Assembly (NCBI GenBank): GCA_009731375.1 | Contig: BJOX01000145.1 | Location: forward strand, 248,395 to 312,394 | Source: Paulinella micropora | Lineage: Eukaryota > Cercozoa > Imbricatea > Euglyphida | Direction: 5' to 3' | DNA length: 64,000 nt | In this document: positions 13,085 through 45,944 of the stretch, piece after piece | Layout of the letters: each line of letters begins with the position of its first letter | Position numbering within the stretch: position 1 is the stretch's first letter | Translations under genes and position numbers: made by a program | Notes under the pieces: generated by a model | The model's input: only the letters and a program-made list of their open reading frames with translations | What the model was told of the DNA's origin: nothing | Databases searched by the model: none

Positions 13085-14088
13085 TAGCAAAAAACGGTAG
13101 CAAAGTGGACACCATGATTAAGAAAAAAAGCAGCATCAAAAACTAGACTAGAAATTGTATCTTCTCTCTTCAATCTCTCTGCAAGTTTATAACATAATTC
13201 AAAAAAAAGGGGGGAACAGAAAGAGGAAGTCTCGAGGAGTTGTCATGCTGCTGGCATAGAAAATAAAAATCAACAGAGGGAGAAATTTGAGTACGTACAG
13301 GGTGGGGTCGATGTCAAATTTTTGATCCATCGACGACCTCGCCTTGTGGCGAGGTCGATCGCTGCTCGGGTCCACGGTCTGAGGACCCAAGACCCAGTTG
13401 AATCCCTTAAATATGAGTTTTGCTTTCTCTTCAGCTACTTGCTGGGGTGTGTAGGGGCTGGGGTTGAAAACAGGAGGGCCTTCGTCGTCACCCCCTCCTC
13501 ATCATCGTCGTTTTCACCTTCTGCTTCTTCTCATCCTCCTTCTGCTCTTGCTCCTTTTCCTCCTGCTCCTCCTCTTCGTCCTCTGAAACCTCCAACTCCA
13601 CCTCTTCTCCGTCACCATTTATGAACTTATAAAACCCCCCTGTCTGCAAGGGGCATGGTTTGCAGTTCTTCTCAAACACATAATAATCCTTCCCATCAAA
13701 TCGCATGGTAACAAATGCTTTCTCTTTCTTGCATTCTCGTTTTTTTAGTGTCCCCAAAGCACCAATGTCAAGGTAAGTTGGAAACTTCGCAACAGCGATC
13801 GAAAGGGTGCTGCCCACCTCCATCTTTTTTGCTCGCAACGACTTCACATGGAAAAAAGCCAATCTGAGGGTCAGCACTTGTCGAAATAACTAAATAACTT
13901 CTACTCAAAGGACTGAGCAGAAATTTTACCAGTCGATTTCTAGACACTTTTCCTATATTTTTCTGGAGTTTATTTTACAAAATCAGCACCGGTTGTCTCG
14001 GAAGAATTTTTTGAAAACCAGTCACTAAAAAGTGATGCCGGCCGGCATCAGAGGATGCCGGCCGGCATCACCAGGCACATAGACAATA
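11198..14088 (-). mobile_element. Decayed piggyBac-like DNA transposon
   Basis: The ends share an inverted TGTCTATGTGCCTG (left 11200-11213, right as its complement 14072-14085). Just inside each are GATGCC/GGCATC palindromes: one variant at the left (11219-11234, with a further one near 11404) and two perfect GATGCCGGCCGGCATC units at the right (14036-14070). A piggyBac-type transposase lies between them on the minus strand. The expected TTAA target duplication is not visible beside these repeats, so the exact borders are uncertain. Confidence 0.7.
11480..13877 (-). pseudogene. PiggyBac-like transposase, frameshifted
   Basis: Minus-strand segments in several frames give the DDE order of piggyBac transposases. 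An N-terminal acidic segment lies at 13877-13488. The first Asp is in IITVDESMGQYTG (~12640-12600), the second in GRIFVGDSWFAS (~12390-12360), the third in YYSAFNAVDMFNAARH (~12057-12010), followed by DWAKVDFFILIDFILTNAYR. A Cys-rich tail (C-x2-C, then HCATC) ends near 11500. A frameshift at about 12470 and others upstream break the frame, and a 42-base A run sits at 13041-13082. The family cuts and pastes DNA at TTAA. This copy cannot make an intact enzyme. Confidence 0.8.
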
Positions 14089-14440
14089 CGGGCGTTGGTA
14101 GGATAACTACGTTTACCATTATTATATAATTACTTTGTGAATGGGAAGTAATTTATTCGTATAGTCGAATGACTGAGTAGTTCTAGTCAATAAGAGTAAC
14201 GAACGTAACGGTCTATATTGGCATTCAGGATTGGACAATAACCATTGTGTAATAACTACAGTCGTGCGGACTTTTATTTCAGTTTCGTTATTACCTTTGA
14301 GTTTGTCAGTTCTGAGCGGCTATCTACTTGCGAATTAAAGTGTCGATTGGTATCGTGGCTTCTGACGGAGTCTCTCAGCAAACCGGAGTGTAAAAGTTAT
14401 TAGGTCCGTGAGTGACAGGGTAATTACCTAATCAACGGTT
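14089..14440. other. Unassigned leader-like region before the gag-like gene
   Basis: No coding frame. TGGTATCGTGGC at 14348-14359, about 90 bp before the gag-like ATG, is reminiscent of a tRNA-Met primer-binding site but differs at three positions. No LTR pair was found. Confidence 0.3.
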
Positions 14441-14745
14441 ATGAGCCGGTGGGAAAACGATTTTCGGCACCATGCGGTTTGCATGAGACAGTTGATGTCT
14501 CACACACCGGTGTTTAGCGGAAACAAAAAGGATTTGCAAAGTTGCTATTACCAGATAGAGGAGTATGCATATGGTATTAGCACTACTCTCGGGGACATGT
14601 TCCATGATGCATTTAAAGACCATAAAGCGGCGAAGACGAAATATGGATTCGATAGAGATCGAATGAGAAAAGCAGAAGAAATGGACGAACCGAGAGAACC
14701 ACATGAGGTAGACACACCAGACGGATCAGACGAAGAAAACGAAAC

Positions 14746-14805
<60 letters not shown>

Positions 14806-16184
14806 GAGACAAGAGGCAGCAGAACACCAGAGCAAAAGGCACCGACAGAGAAACCACCCAACTGGAAAGATCTCACAAAGGAAGAGAAGAAAGCATGGGA
14901 AGAGAGAGCGAACAGAGGAAAGAAGAGGGCGATGATAAGAAAAAGCAATCATGTCTATTTGCTGAGAAAGAAAAAGTACAGAGAAGAACAACAATATCTG
15001 CATCGCTGCAGAATGTTTCAACTTCTCGTCACCACAGCATTTTCGGAAACAAAGGTGTTACAATTTCTGAGAAGCAAAAAGGTTCATTGCCCGTTCGAAA
15101 AAGTCAGCATTGTCAAGGAAAAATACGGTAATCATAGCGGTGCGGCAAGATATGTAGAGGAGAAAGCGTTTAAAGAGATGAGACCGAGACCAACAGAAGA
15201 CATGGACGAATATCTAACATAGCACCTACTCCAGAAGAACTGGTTAGAGACTTTGAGATAGTTCGGCCCATAGGCCTCATGCTCTGCTAGCTTCTCTGAC
15301 AGTCCGTTCACTGCCTCCTCTCGTTCAAAATCTTTCCCTCTCAAAGTCTCTAACCAGTTCTTCTGGAGTAGAAAGATTTTGAACGAGAGGAGGCAGTGAA
15401 CGGACTGTCAGAGAAGCTAGCAGAGCATGAGGCCTATGGGCCGAACTATCTCAATAAGCATTATAAACTAGCAGCAGCAGGTAGGCCATCGCATGACAAT
15501 ATGGTAGAGCCAGCAAGAGAAATTTACGTGATGTGGGAAGCTAAGCAGAAGAAGCTCAGGAGAGAACGTAGAAAGGAGAGAGAGAGAGAGAGAAAGAGAG
15601 AGGGCAAGGGAGCGATCCTACTGCTAGGAGAGGGAGAGGGAGGAGAGAAAGGAGAAAAGAGAATGAAGTACAAGAGATGGACAAAGAACGGGAAAGGACA
15701 TAAGGGCGAAAGTAATGGGGGTGATAGCTCAGAACAGGAATGGTGGTTGACGGCAACATGCTACAACTGCTACCAAACTGGGCATGCTAAGCGTTTTTGC
15801 CCCAAACTAAAGCCTAACTCCAAACGAACCAGTTTTAAGTCAACGCACTCTGACTCCTCGAAAGGGAAGCAAAGAGACAAGAGTGGCAAATTTCGCAAGA
15901 AAGGAGCCAAGGGAGTTACTCTTATGAAAGGAGAGGTAGGAGAAGAGGTTGAGGAAGGAGAAGGAGACAAGTCTGAGGGGGAAGACAGCTCTGAAGAGGA
16001 AGAGTATGGGCTTGTCATTATGAAAAGTTGCGAGGATGCGATAGATGGAAACACATCGAAAGTGAGGAAAGCAAAATTGCTCGTGATGCTGAGCAAGAGG
16101 GTGAGGAGGATAGTGAGCATCAACAGGAGCAAAGTGAGAACAAACGAACAACCCACAAGAGCCCGTGTAGGGGGGGGGGGGGGG
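14441..16184 (+). pseudogene. Gag-like retroelement protein with polyQ and CCHC zinc knuckle, broken
   Basis: A first frame (14441-14935) contains a ~25-residue glutamine run made of CAA codons. A second frame continues from 14932 and stops at 15222. A third (15396 onward) is Lys/Arg/Glu-rich and includes a zinc knuckle of the form C-x2-C-x4-H-x4-C (CYNCYQTGHAKRFC, ~15760-15801), as in nucleocapsid parts of retroelement Gag. An acidic tail runs into a G run and a gap at 16185. The frames are interrupted by a frameshift, a stop and an inverted duplication. No protease or polymerase was found beside it. Confidence 0.65.
15229..15450. repeat. Inverted duplication inside the gag-like gene
   Basis: Positions 15229-15257 reappear inverted at 15339-15367, and 15258-15335 reappears inverted at about 15372-15450, almost identically. 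This is a fold-back rearrangement of a single stretch, either real or an assembly join. Confidence 0.85.
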
Positions 16185-16194
16185 NNNNNNNNNN

Positions 16195-16770
16195 GGACTG
16201 TCGAGTGCTCCATTGGCTCGCAACACACTCCGTGACAGACCCCACAACCCTCCACAACGCACTCTCACTAGTAACCAACACCTCGACACCTCGACAACAA
16301 CAAATCCTGCACTCACAACCCCACAAGACACGCAACGCGTGCAACCTCGAGCTCCACCATCGCAGCCAAAACCCTCGCATTCAAACGAAAAAGAGAAACG
16401 GAAAACAAAAGAGAAACCGACACCCACACCCCCTCAGAACTCAATACAAAGAAAGAACGAAACACCACAACCCACTACCTCCACTCCAAATAGCAACATA
16501 ACAGGCCCACAGACCATACGTTGTAAAGGGCTGAACTGGAAAGGAGAACAGTGTGGGGTGAAGTATGGACAGGGGGGAATTTGGGATAAGGCAGGGGAGG
16601 AAGCAATGAGCTAGCTTATGCTGAGTTGTGCGGGTATCATGCCCGTCAAGACCCCCGTTTTCCGTCCATTGATCTATCACAGGACCCATCACATCGCCCA
16701 CGCCCCTCCCGTGATTTCCCATCTGCGAGTGAGATGATACCAATACTGAAAGAGAGGGAAGGAAAGGGGG
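16195..16770 (+). pseudogene. Pro/Thr-rich frame with C-x8-C ... C-x2-H zinc-binding motif, frameshifted
   Basis: After the gap a frame rich in Pro, Thr and Asn leads to IRCKGLNWKGEQCG. Then, one frameshift later, ELAYAELCGYHARQDP. The pair resembles the small zinc module C-x-G-x(3)-G-x-x-C ... C-x-x-H found in fungal, phage and large-DNA-virus proteins. It may be the C-terminus of the preceding gag-like element or an unrelated gene. Function unknown. Confidence 0.4.
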
Positions 16771-16779
16771 CGAGTGCAT

Positions 16780-17308
16780 ACATTTCACTATTAATATTGT
16801 TTTTTTACAATATTAACATTGCATCAATTTCAATATTAATATTGCTTTTTTGTCATTTTACATGTAAGTCCAAAACGATTGGAAACATAAAAAACATTTC
16901 CCGGGAAGAAATTTTTGTTATATTTCCCATTGTTTCAGACGGGCACTCACATACAGTTGTTTCTGAACATTCAATATTTATATTGAAAGATGCAATATTT
17001 ATATTGCTTGATTTTAATATAAATATTGTAGTTTTGTAATATTAATATAATATTTAAAAATCAATATTAGTATTGCATAAAATCAATATTTTTCAAAAAA
17101 AAATTTATAACTTCGTGTGAAAATGCTTGAAAACTAGTGACAATAATAATGCAAGATTTATATTGCAGCAAATCAATATTTTTTTCCTTTGGTTTCATAA
17201 AAATTTTCTTAAAAAATCAGTATTAATATTGATTTCAAAATCTTAAGAAAATCAATATTTATTTTTGGAAAAAGATATTGATTTTGATTCAATACTAATA
17301 TTGAAAAA

Positions 17309-17357
<49 letters not shown>

Positions 17358-17440
17358 GAAATNNNNNNNNNNTTTTTTTTTTTTTTTTTTTGTTGTTGTT
17401 GGAAATATTGATGAAAATCAATATTCACATTCAGGGTAGT
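16780..17440. repeat. Cluster of CAATATTAATATTG-type palindromes
   Basis: At least a dozen near-palindromic units (CAATATTAATATTG, CAATATTTATATTG and variants) are spaced 15-60 bp apart, interrupted by a poly-T run and ten Ns (17363-17372). No gene. Confidence 0.75.
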
Positions 17441-17590
17441 GCAACCTTTAAAATTTGAGGTTGGACAGTCCAAGGTAATACGTTAGACACATTAAAATAT
17501 ATTTTTTTCATTCCGCCTGCTCTCTATTTGCTCACGTAAATGAATTTTATATTAAGAATATACTATGTGTTGTATATAGTATAAAGTGCC

Positions 17591-17950
17591 ATGAATGCTG
17601 ACATTGAGGAAATGAGATTCATATTGAATGCACCTGATCTAAAGCAACAACAACATAATGAAAGATGTATGTTTAAAAATAACAAGAAAATTAAAGAACG
17701 ACAAAAGAAATATAAAGATTCAAATAGGGATAAAATAAATAAACAACGGAATGAATACTATAAGAACAATAAAGAGAAAATCAAATAAAAACAGAAGAAA
17801 TATGTAGAAAGCAATAGGGATAAAACAAATAAACAATAAAGGGAACATTATAAGGTAAATAAAGAAATAATATAGACATATAGAAGAATATTATAAGCAA
17901 AATCCAAATATTGAACAGCAAAACAAAAATAAAAAAATAGATTTTAATAT
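17591..17950 (+). pseudogene. Lys/Asn-rich repeat protein remnant
   Basis: A frame opens with MNADIEEMRFILNAPDLKQ and passes into repeats of the type KKYKDSNRDKINKQ / EYYKNNKEKIK. It stops at 17788 but the repeat pattern continues through further stops to about 17950. Such K-K-Y-x-x-N-K/R-x-K-I repeats occur in AT-rich protist and large-DNA-virus proteins. Broken, function unknown. Confidence 0.45.
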
Positions 17951-18344
17951 TGAATTTTTAATATTTCTCAAATTTTGATCATATCAGCAAAAATAATATC
18001 GATAGGACATTTACCTGATACACTAGTAAAAAGGATTTATATTTCTGCAAGCCGGTAATGTTCACTTTAATATTCTAAAAGCTACGTTGTAAAAAAGTTT
18101 TTACTATTCTAAAAAATACTGAAAATTACTGAAAAAAGGAATAAAACACAATACAGGTACGGCCGGTCCAGCGGCAAAATGAAAATTGTGTTAGCACGGC
18201 TCGCAAAACTGTAAAATAGCGTACGCAACTAGAATGAAAGCAGTTGAAAGCTCTGCATTTTACCGTCTCGCCGGGCCAGCTTGGTATTCAGTCAGTTTTA
18301 TCTGCCAGGCTCAACTGTAAAATGTATTTTTCCTTTTCGAAACA

Positions 18345-20310
18345 TAATCTATTTCTAAAAGTATATCGTAGCCAAGTGTGTCTGTGATCACTTCACTGAA
18401 ACCAAACCACTTTTTTAGTGGCGGGGCCGGCCTGAAAGATCATGGGAAGAATATTTTGGACGAGCTTGCTGTATTTTTTTGCTGAAAAGCAACTTTTTTC
18501 ACTATGAATTCCACTTAGAAAAATCAGGCTGCCCGGTTTTTTCTATGGAAAAAGAAATGTAACACCCACGGTATACTACATCGTTTTACGCTATTGGTTT
18601 TTGCGGGAATTCACTCTGGAAAGTGATTCCTTGTTATTAAATGTTTTTAAGATGAATTCTTATTACATTTCCGGTTTAGAATAATACTTCCGGTTTTAAT
18701 AATGTATTAGGATTAAGGAATATGAGGACAAGCTTGGAAGCTTAAATCCTATTATTCATTTTGAAAACCTATATTTTACACTTAACCGTACACCGGAGTG
18801 GTGAAGGTTTCTAGGATGCAGAATACACATTAGCATCCATATTGAATAACATCCTACATTAATAACGTTAACACGATCCTTTTATTACGATTGTAGTAAC
18901 AATTTAAAGTTATGAATTATTTTCATGGAAATTCAGTAAAATTTGGCAGTTTTTCCCGTGACTGGGAATTTATGCTCAAATAATGGAAATTACACTTATG
19001 GGTTGTTGTTTTGGTATTTGTGCAGGTTACGGACGTAACGCATCGTGTCAGATGACCTGTGTCTAATTGACACTCCGTTGACAACTGTTTTTCAATTTGG
19101 ATTGTTGTTGGGTTTCAAATCTTGCTTCTTCGCTTTGTACTCTTGAAGTGGAAGTAAGCCTTGAACCATTTGTGTTCAATTTTATTATTAAATTCCAATT
19201 ATTCTCTGTGAGCTCGTAAGGGTTAAGACGTCCTGTCTTAATACAGAAAAAGAAGAAACGATAGTAAAAAAAGAAGTTTTTGAAACTTTCAATAGTCTGT
19301 AGTTGTAAAAATAAAACATTTTGGGACGTGCGATCCCCTTGTGTGTTTTTTCTAATATGTCATTTCTATACTAGCTATAGACGGGCGATCAGTCATATTC
19401 TCGTTATTTGTGCGTCAGCCCAAAAATTTCAGAAATTTAATTACATTTAATGGATGCTGTTTCGACCAATCAATTCAAAAATTAAAAAATTTTGTGTCTA
19501 AAAATAAATTTCGAAAAGGATATCATAAGAAAGTGTGTCATCACTTCAAGGAAATCTAATTACTTTTTTAGCGGCGGCCTGCCTTAAAGATCAAGGAAAG
19601 AATATTTTAGACTGGCCTGCCTGTCTTTTTTTTCTGAAATATCTTTTTGGATGGGCCTGCCTGCATTTTTTGCGGAAACGCAACATTTTTTACATTATGA
19701 ATTCCACTTGAAAAAACTAGCCTCACTGTTATAAAAAATTTAAAACTTTCACCAGTCTGTAGTAGTAAAAATAAAAAACGCTTTACGACTGGCGATTCCC
19801 TTGAGTGTTTTTTTCTAATATAGCTAATATGCTATTTCTATATTAGTACTACTAGCTAGATTAGCTACTAGAGCTATAGACGGGTGATCACCTGTCATAT
19901 TCTTATATTTTTGATACCGTACCCAAGTGTGTCTGTCAGTCAGTTATGACTTCAAGGAAATCTAATCACTTTTTTTAGTGGTGGGGCATGCATGAGAGAT
20001 CAAGGGAAGAATATTTTGGAAATGCATTGTGTATTTTTTGCTGAAACGTAATTTTTTTTTTCGCTATGAATTCCACTTACAAAAAATCTGGCCGACAGAT
20101 TTTCTATAGAAAAATAAAAAATATTTTTTTTAAAAAAAGAAGTTTTTGAAATTTTCCCTAGTATGTAGTGTAAAAATAAAAACTGTTTGGGACGGACACA
20201 TTTGTGTGTTTTTTCCAATATGCTTTTTCTATACTGGCTATATATATAGACTATATATATACTCTAGATACTAGATAGACGAGCGATCCCCTGTCATATT
20301 CTCTTAAATA
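18345..20310. repeat. ~390-bp AT-rich tandem repeat with an inserted block
   Basis: AAGTGTGTC...CACTTCA starts at 18374, 19532 and 19924. Downstream landmarks follow each in the same order: GAATATTTT, GAATTCCACTT, GTAGT.GTAAAAATAAAA, CCCCTGTCATATTCT. The last two units are ~392 bp apart. In the first, the two halves (18374-18560 and 19262-19420) are separated by ~700 bp of other sequence, which looks like an insertion. No coding content. Confidence 0.75.
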
Positions 20311-20742
20311 TTTTTGGAAAAATTTTTAGATCAACTTCAGTGGAATTCACTCAAAATTTACCGAAATTGACCTACAATAAAATATTTTTTTGTTCCACAA
20401 AATAAATTTTTTGGTAATGTAAAATAGTATATGCTGCGGCGAGCTGATGAAGCGGCATTTATGGATCGAGCCGGGCCGAGCGAGCCCGGAGCCCGGCGAG
20501 ACCTATAAATTAGCCAGTTTTATTGATCAGCTCTATCGAGTTTATTACCACAAAAGATGTCACAAATATTCCGTATTTACGTCATTTTTGTTAACGTAAT
20601 TAACTCATAATTTTCATTTAAAGTTCTTGGGAGAGCCGGGTCCCTGATATTATTTTTTTGCCGATTGGCCAAAGGGAATTTAGCAAATTTGTTTTTCGTT
20701 CTGGTGGTACATATGTTTCCCCCTCCCCCCCATTTGTTTTTA
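20311..20742. other. Unassigned AT-rich sequence
   Basis: No gene, RNA or repeat recognised, apart from a GC-rich stretch near 20460-20500. Confidence 0.4.
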
Positions 20743-21432
<690 letters not shown>

Positions 21433-21721
21433 TATATATATGAAGTTAGAGAGAGAGAGAGAGGGATCCTAGAGAGAGAGAGAGAGAGAGGTGGTTAAGA
21501 TATGGACAAAAGAGCAGGGAGTAAGGGAAAGAAAGAGATCCCAACGACCACTAAGAAACATTAAACGTGGACAAACCGTTTAGGGTTTCTTTCATTGGGG
21601 TAATAAAGTCCTGTTATCTACAGCGCTAACAATTAGCTATGCTAGCTATTGCTATCCCACCGACCATTAGTCATGATTGGTACAAGGAATTTCCAGGATA
21701 TTGGGGGGAGGTTGAGAGAGA

Positions 21722-21810
<89 letters not shown>

Positions 21811-22192
21811 GAGGGATGGAACGAGAGTCAAGATTGCTGTAAAGTCAGGAGATATAGCTTGAGTTCATTCTTGAATTCAGCTTTATAGGTTATATTCCTC
21901 AGGCGTTCCGGCAGCTTATTCCATTGCGCTTGTGCTGCTCTGCTATACTGGCTGGTCGTTGAGTCGTTGTACATATGCTTCCTTGATGAGCGCCTAGTAT
22001 TGTAGCTATGTATTGCAGTGAGTGGTTTGATTTTGTTGTAGTGGAGGGGTAGGAAAGCCTTGAAGGCTGGGTAAATAAGGGAGTGTGCATCCATGCATAC
22101 GCTATATTTATACATGTTAAGTATGTTGATTAGGTAGTTTGGCAAAGAGTGGTTTGGTAGGTGTTCTCCATGATTTGAGGTAGATCAGACGG

Positions 22193-22195
<3 letters not shown>
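21433..22195 (-). mobile_element. Non-LTR retrotransposon, copy 2 (3' end only)
   Basis: About 760 bp nearly identical to 5076-5800. It includes the GA arrays, the TTAAGATATGGACAAAAGAGC block, and the ORF C-terminus (SYNTRRSSRKHMYNDSTTSQ then AAQAQWNKLPERLRN). In this copy the C-terminal frame is longer than in copy 1. Truncated at 22195 directly into a CTA array. Confidence 0.8.
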
Positions 22196-22880
<685 letters not shown>

Positions 22881-22969
22881 TAAAATATAAAAATATTAAA
22901 ATAAAATAAAATAAAATAAAATAAAAAATAAAAAAGTTTATTAAAATTATAAAACGAATTTGTTATGAA

Positions 22970-23140
22970 TTTAAATAAATTTCTAGCTTCGTGGGAGGAA
23001 AAAAAAAATAAAAATAAAAAAGGAGAGATCAAGAAGGGGGAAAATATGATAAGGGGATGGTGTCCCCAACGACACTAACAAACATTGAACGTGGACAATC
23101 CGTTTACGGTTTCTTTCATTGGGATAGTAGAAAAGATGAT

Positions 23141-23206
<66 letters not shown>

Positions 23207-23240
23207 AAGGAGACATATACGGTGGCACTCGCAAAAGCTG
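22970..23240 (-). mobile_element. Non-LTR retrotransposon 3' UTR fragment, copy 3
   Basis: Shares CCCAACGAC, AAACATTGAACGTGGACAA and GTTTCTTTCATTGGG with the other two LINE copies, then runs into GATA and GA arrays. It is more diverged than copies 1 and 2. Confidence 0.65.
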
Positions 23241-23258
23241 GAAGACGCTTAACTTACC

Positions 23259-23905
<647 letters not shown>

Positions 23906-23986
23906 GTGTTGCTGTTGCTGCCTTTGTTGCGCAGGTCGGTGCTGCGCCTTCTCATGTCCGTGTCTCTTGTGCTAGTTGTCAAGGCA

Positions 23987-24190
23987 ATGGCGGAGGAGGT
24001 GCGGAGCTTGCTGGCGGGTTCCGGCGAAGTCGCTCAGTTGGCGAAGGACTGCAGCTTAACCTTCGTCGGTCCCCTCTGCGAAAGCTTGGACATGAACGCT
24101 TTTTCCGGCTTGTCCGGGCGAAGGAAGAAGCAACCGAACGAACGAAAGAAAAGAAGGAAGCCAAAGAAGGATGGACCGATACACCGATAA
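23987..24190 (+). CDS. Candidate first coding exon or small ORF upstream of the dual-E2 gene
   Basis: A GC-rich frame starts at an ATG with a favourable context (GCAATGG): MAEEVRSLLAGSGEVAQLAK then DCSLTFVGPLCESLDMNAF, ending in a basic tail and a stop at 24188-24190. Its composition differs from the surrounding arrays and it precedes the first recognisable exon of the E2 gene by 1.2 kb. A GT after GSGE would join in phase with the exon at 25367, but this is only one possible reading. No homology recognised. Confidence 0.3.
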   Translation: MAEEVRSLLAGSGEVAQLAKDCSLTFVGPLCESLDMNAFSGLSGRRKKQPNERKKRRKPKKDGPIHR

Positions 24191-24265
24191 AAAACAAGAA
24201 AAGTTAAAATAAAACGAAGTAACAGAGAAAAGAACAAGACAGAGAGAAAGACACATTTAAAGGAG

Positions 24266-24296
<31 letters not shown>

Positions 24297-24350
24297 GAAA
24301 GAAAAGAAAAGAAAAAAAAAATTAGTAGGCGAGGAAGTAGTAGCAGCAGC

Positions 24351-24436
<86 letters not shown>

Positions 24437-24462
24437 CATTTGTAGTAGTAGTAGTAGTAATA

Positions 24463-24528
<66 letters not shown>

Positions 24529-24980
24529 CTAGTAGTACTAGTAGCATTACTAGCAGCAGCAGTAGCAATAGCACTAGTAGTAGTAGTAGTAGTAGAGTAG
24601 TAGTAGTAGTAGAAGAAGAGAAGAAGAAGAAGAAGAAGAAGAAGAAGGAGAAGAAGAAGAAGGAGAAGAAGAAGAAGAAGAAGAAGAAGAAGAAGGAAGA
24701 AGGAAGAAGGAAGAAGGAAGAAAGAAGGAAAAAAGGAAAGAAGGACAGAAGGACAGAGGGACAGAGGGACAGAAGGAAAGAAGNNNNNNNNNNNNNNNNN
24801 NNNNNNNNNNNNNNNNNNNNNNNNNNNNNNNNNNNNNNNNNNNNNNNNNNNNNNNNNNNNNNNNNNNNNNNNNNNNNNNNNNNNNNNNNNNNNNNNNNNN
24901 NNNNNNNNNNNNNNNNNNNNNNNNNNNNNNTGCTGAGTGGTGTTGCTAGATAGATAGATAGAGAGCGAGCGAGAGAGAGA

Positions 24981-25049
<69 letters not shown>

Positions 25050-25366
25050 CGGGTTCTGTGCGGCACGTGTTGTGTGTTGTTGCTAGAGGCGCACCAGGGC
25101 TCAGGCAAGGTGACGGTGTCTCTGGCTGGGCAAGTATGTAAGCTTATGCATGTATGGGACACAACCCGTTGAAGCAGCCGCCCCACGTTCTGCATGGAAA
25201 GTTATGTATGCAATTGGGCGATGATGCAGAACAACAACAACAACGACAACGACAGCAACAACAACAACAACAACAACAGCAACAGCAATAACAGCAACAG
25301 CAACAACAACAACAACAACAACAGCAACAACAGCAACAACAACGTGTATGACGTTGTATGTGTCAG
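24191..25366. repeat. TAG, GAA, GA and CAA arrays with a gap
   Basis: A-rich tract, TAG array (24343-24600), GAA tract (24610-24783), Ns (24784-24930), GATA/GA arrays (24945-25050), about 150 bp of mixed sequence, then a CAA array (25210-25345). An exon could be lost in the gap. Confidence 0.8.
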
Positions 25367-45012
<19,646 letters not shown>

Positions 45013-45944
45013 GTATCATATCATACCCCAGTCATGAGTATCATATCATAGATGTAGTGTACGCACACGCTGAGCCTCCTTTTAAATGCCAACGAGGGTC
45101 TACTTCCCTTCTAAAGTTTCCCTTCCTCAAATTTTTCTCATACATCAGTCTTGATTCTCAGTCATTCAAGTTCCACTTCTTTTTCTTCAAGGTGTTTTCC
45201 GAAGCGCTCATCTCCAGGAGCAGTCCTCTGACATCAATGATTCGTTAAGTTAGTAGTATTGGGTCGAGCCAGGCTCTGGGAGTCATTTTAATCTTTTTAC
45301 TTCGTGTATATATGTTTAATTTTTGTTTTCAAGTGTGTATCCTCGGTCTCTGTAGAGCTAGCCTTTTTTTTTAACGCAAGCGCTGTTTTACTAAAATGCT
45401 TGCCACTCATAGAACTGCCAGAGTGTCTCCTTTTATTAGAACTTTGCTTCGTCTTCCCACCGAGTCACTCCTACGAGCGTTGACGAGTGGCAAGTTTCTA
45501 TTAAAAGAGTGATTGCGTAAAAGAAATCAAGTTTTCAAGTTGACCGTCCGAATTATTATTTCAATCATTTACCAACCGGTTGGTAATTTTTTATGCAACT
45601 TCCGCATTGTTTTAACAAAATACTTGCCACTCACAGGGCTGAGTTGGAATACGAAGAGATATCATAAGTTGTACTAGGAATGGAAATAGTCCGACTCAGT
45701 AGACTTCATTAGTTTGAAGAGGTAGACTAAATAGTTTGAAGAGGTCAAAGTGATGCCATGATGGCAGTCAGTTAGGGTTATTTATTTAATTTTACGCGGC
45801 AAGCATTCAGTTTTCATAAACTTTGAAAATATTAATACTTGCCATTCACTAGTAGAGCTGAGTGTGACTTTGAGTTTGAACTGAGCACTATTTTAAGCTG
45901 AGATGACATTGGATATTATAATAATTAGACCCTTTCTCCTCAGT
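45013..45944. other. 3' flank of the dual-E2 gene, unassigned
   Basis: ATCATATCA direct repeat just after the stop, then AT-rich sequence. A TACTTGCCACTCA-like motif recurs at about 45399, 45484 (inverted), 45619 and 45838. No gene seen. Confidence 0.5.

Noticed and set aside
13322-13624. Pro/Ser-rich plus-strand frame
   Set aside because: It is antisense to the acidic Glu-rich N-terminal part of the piggyBac-like transposase.
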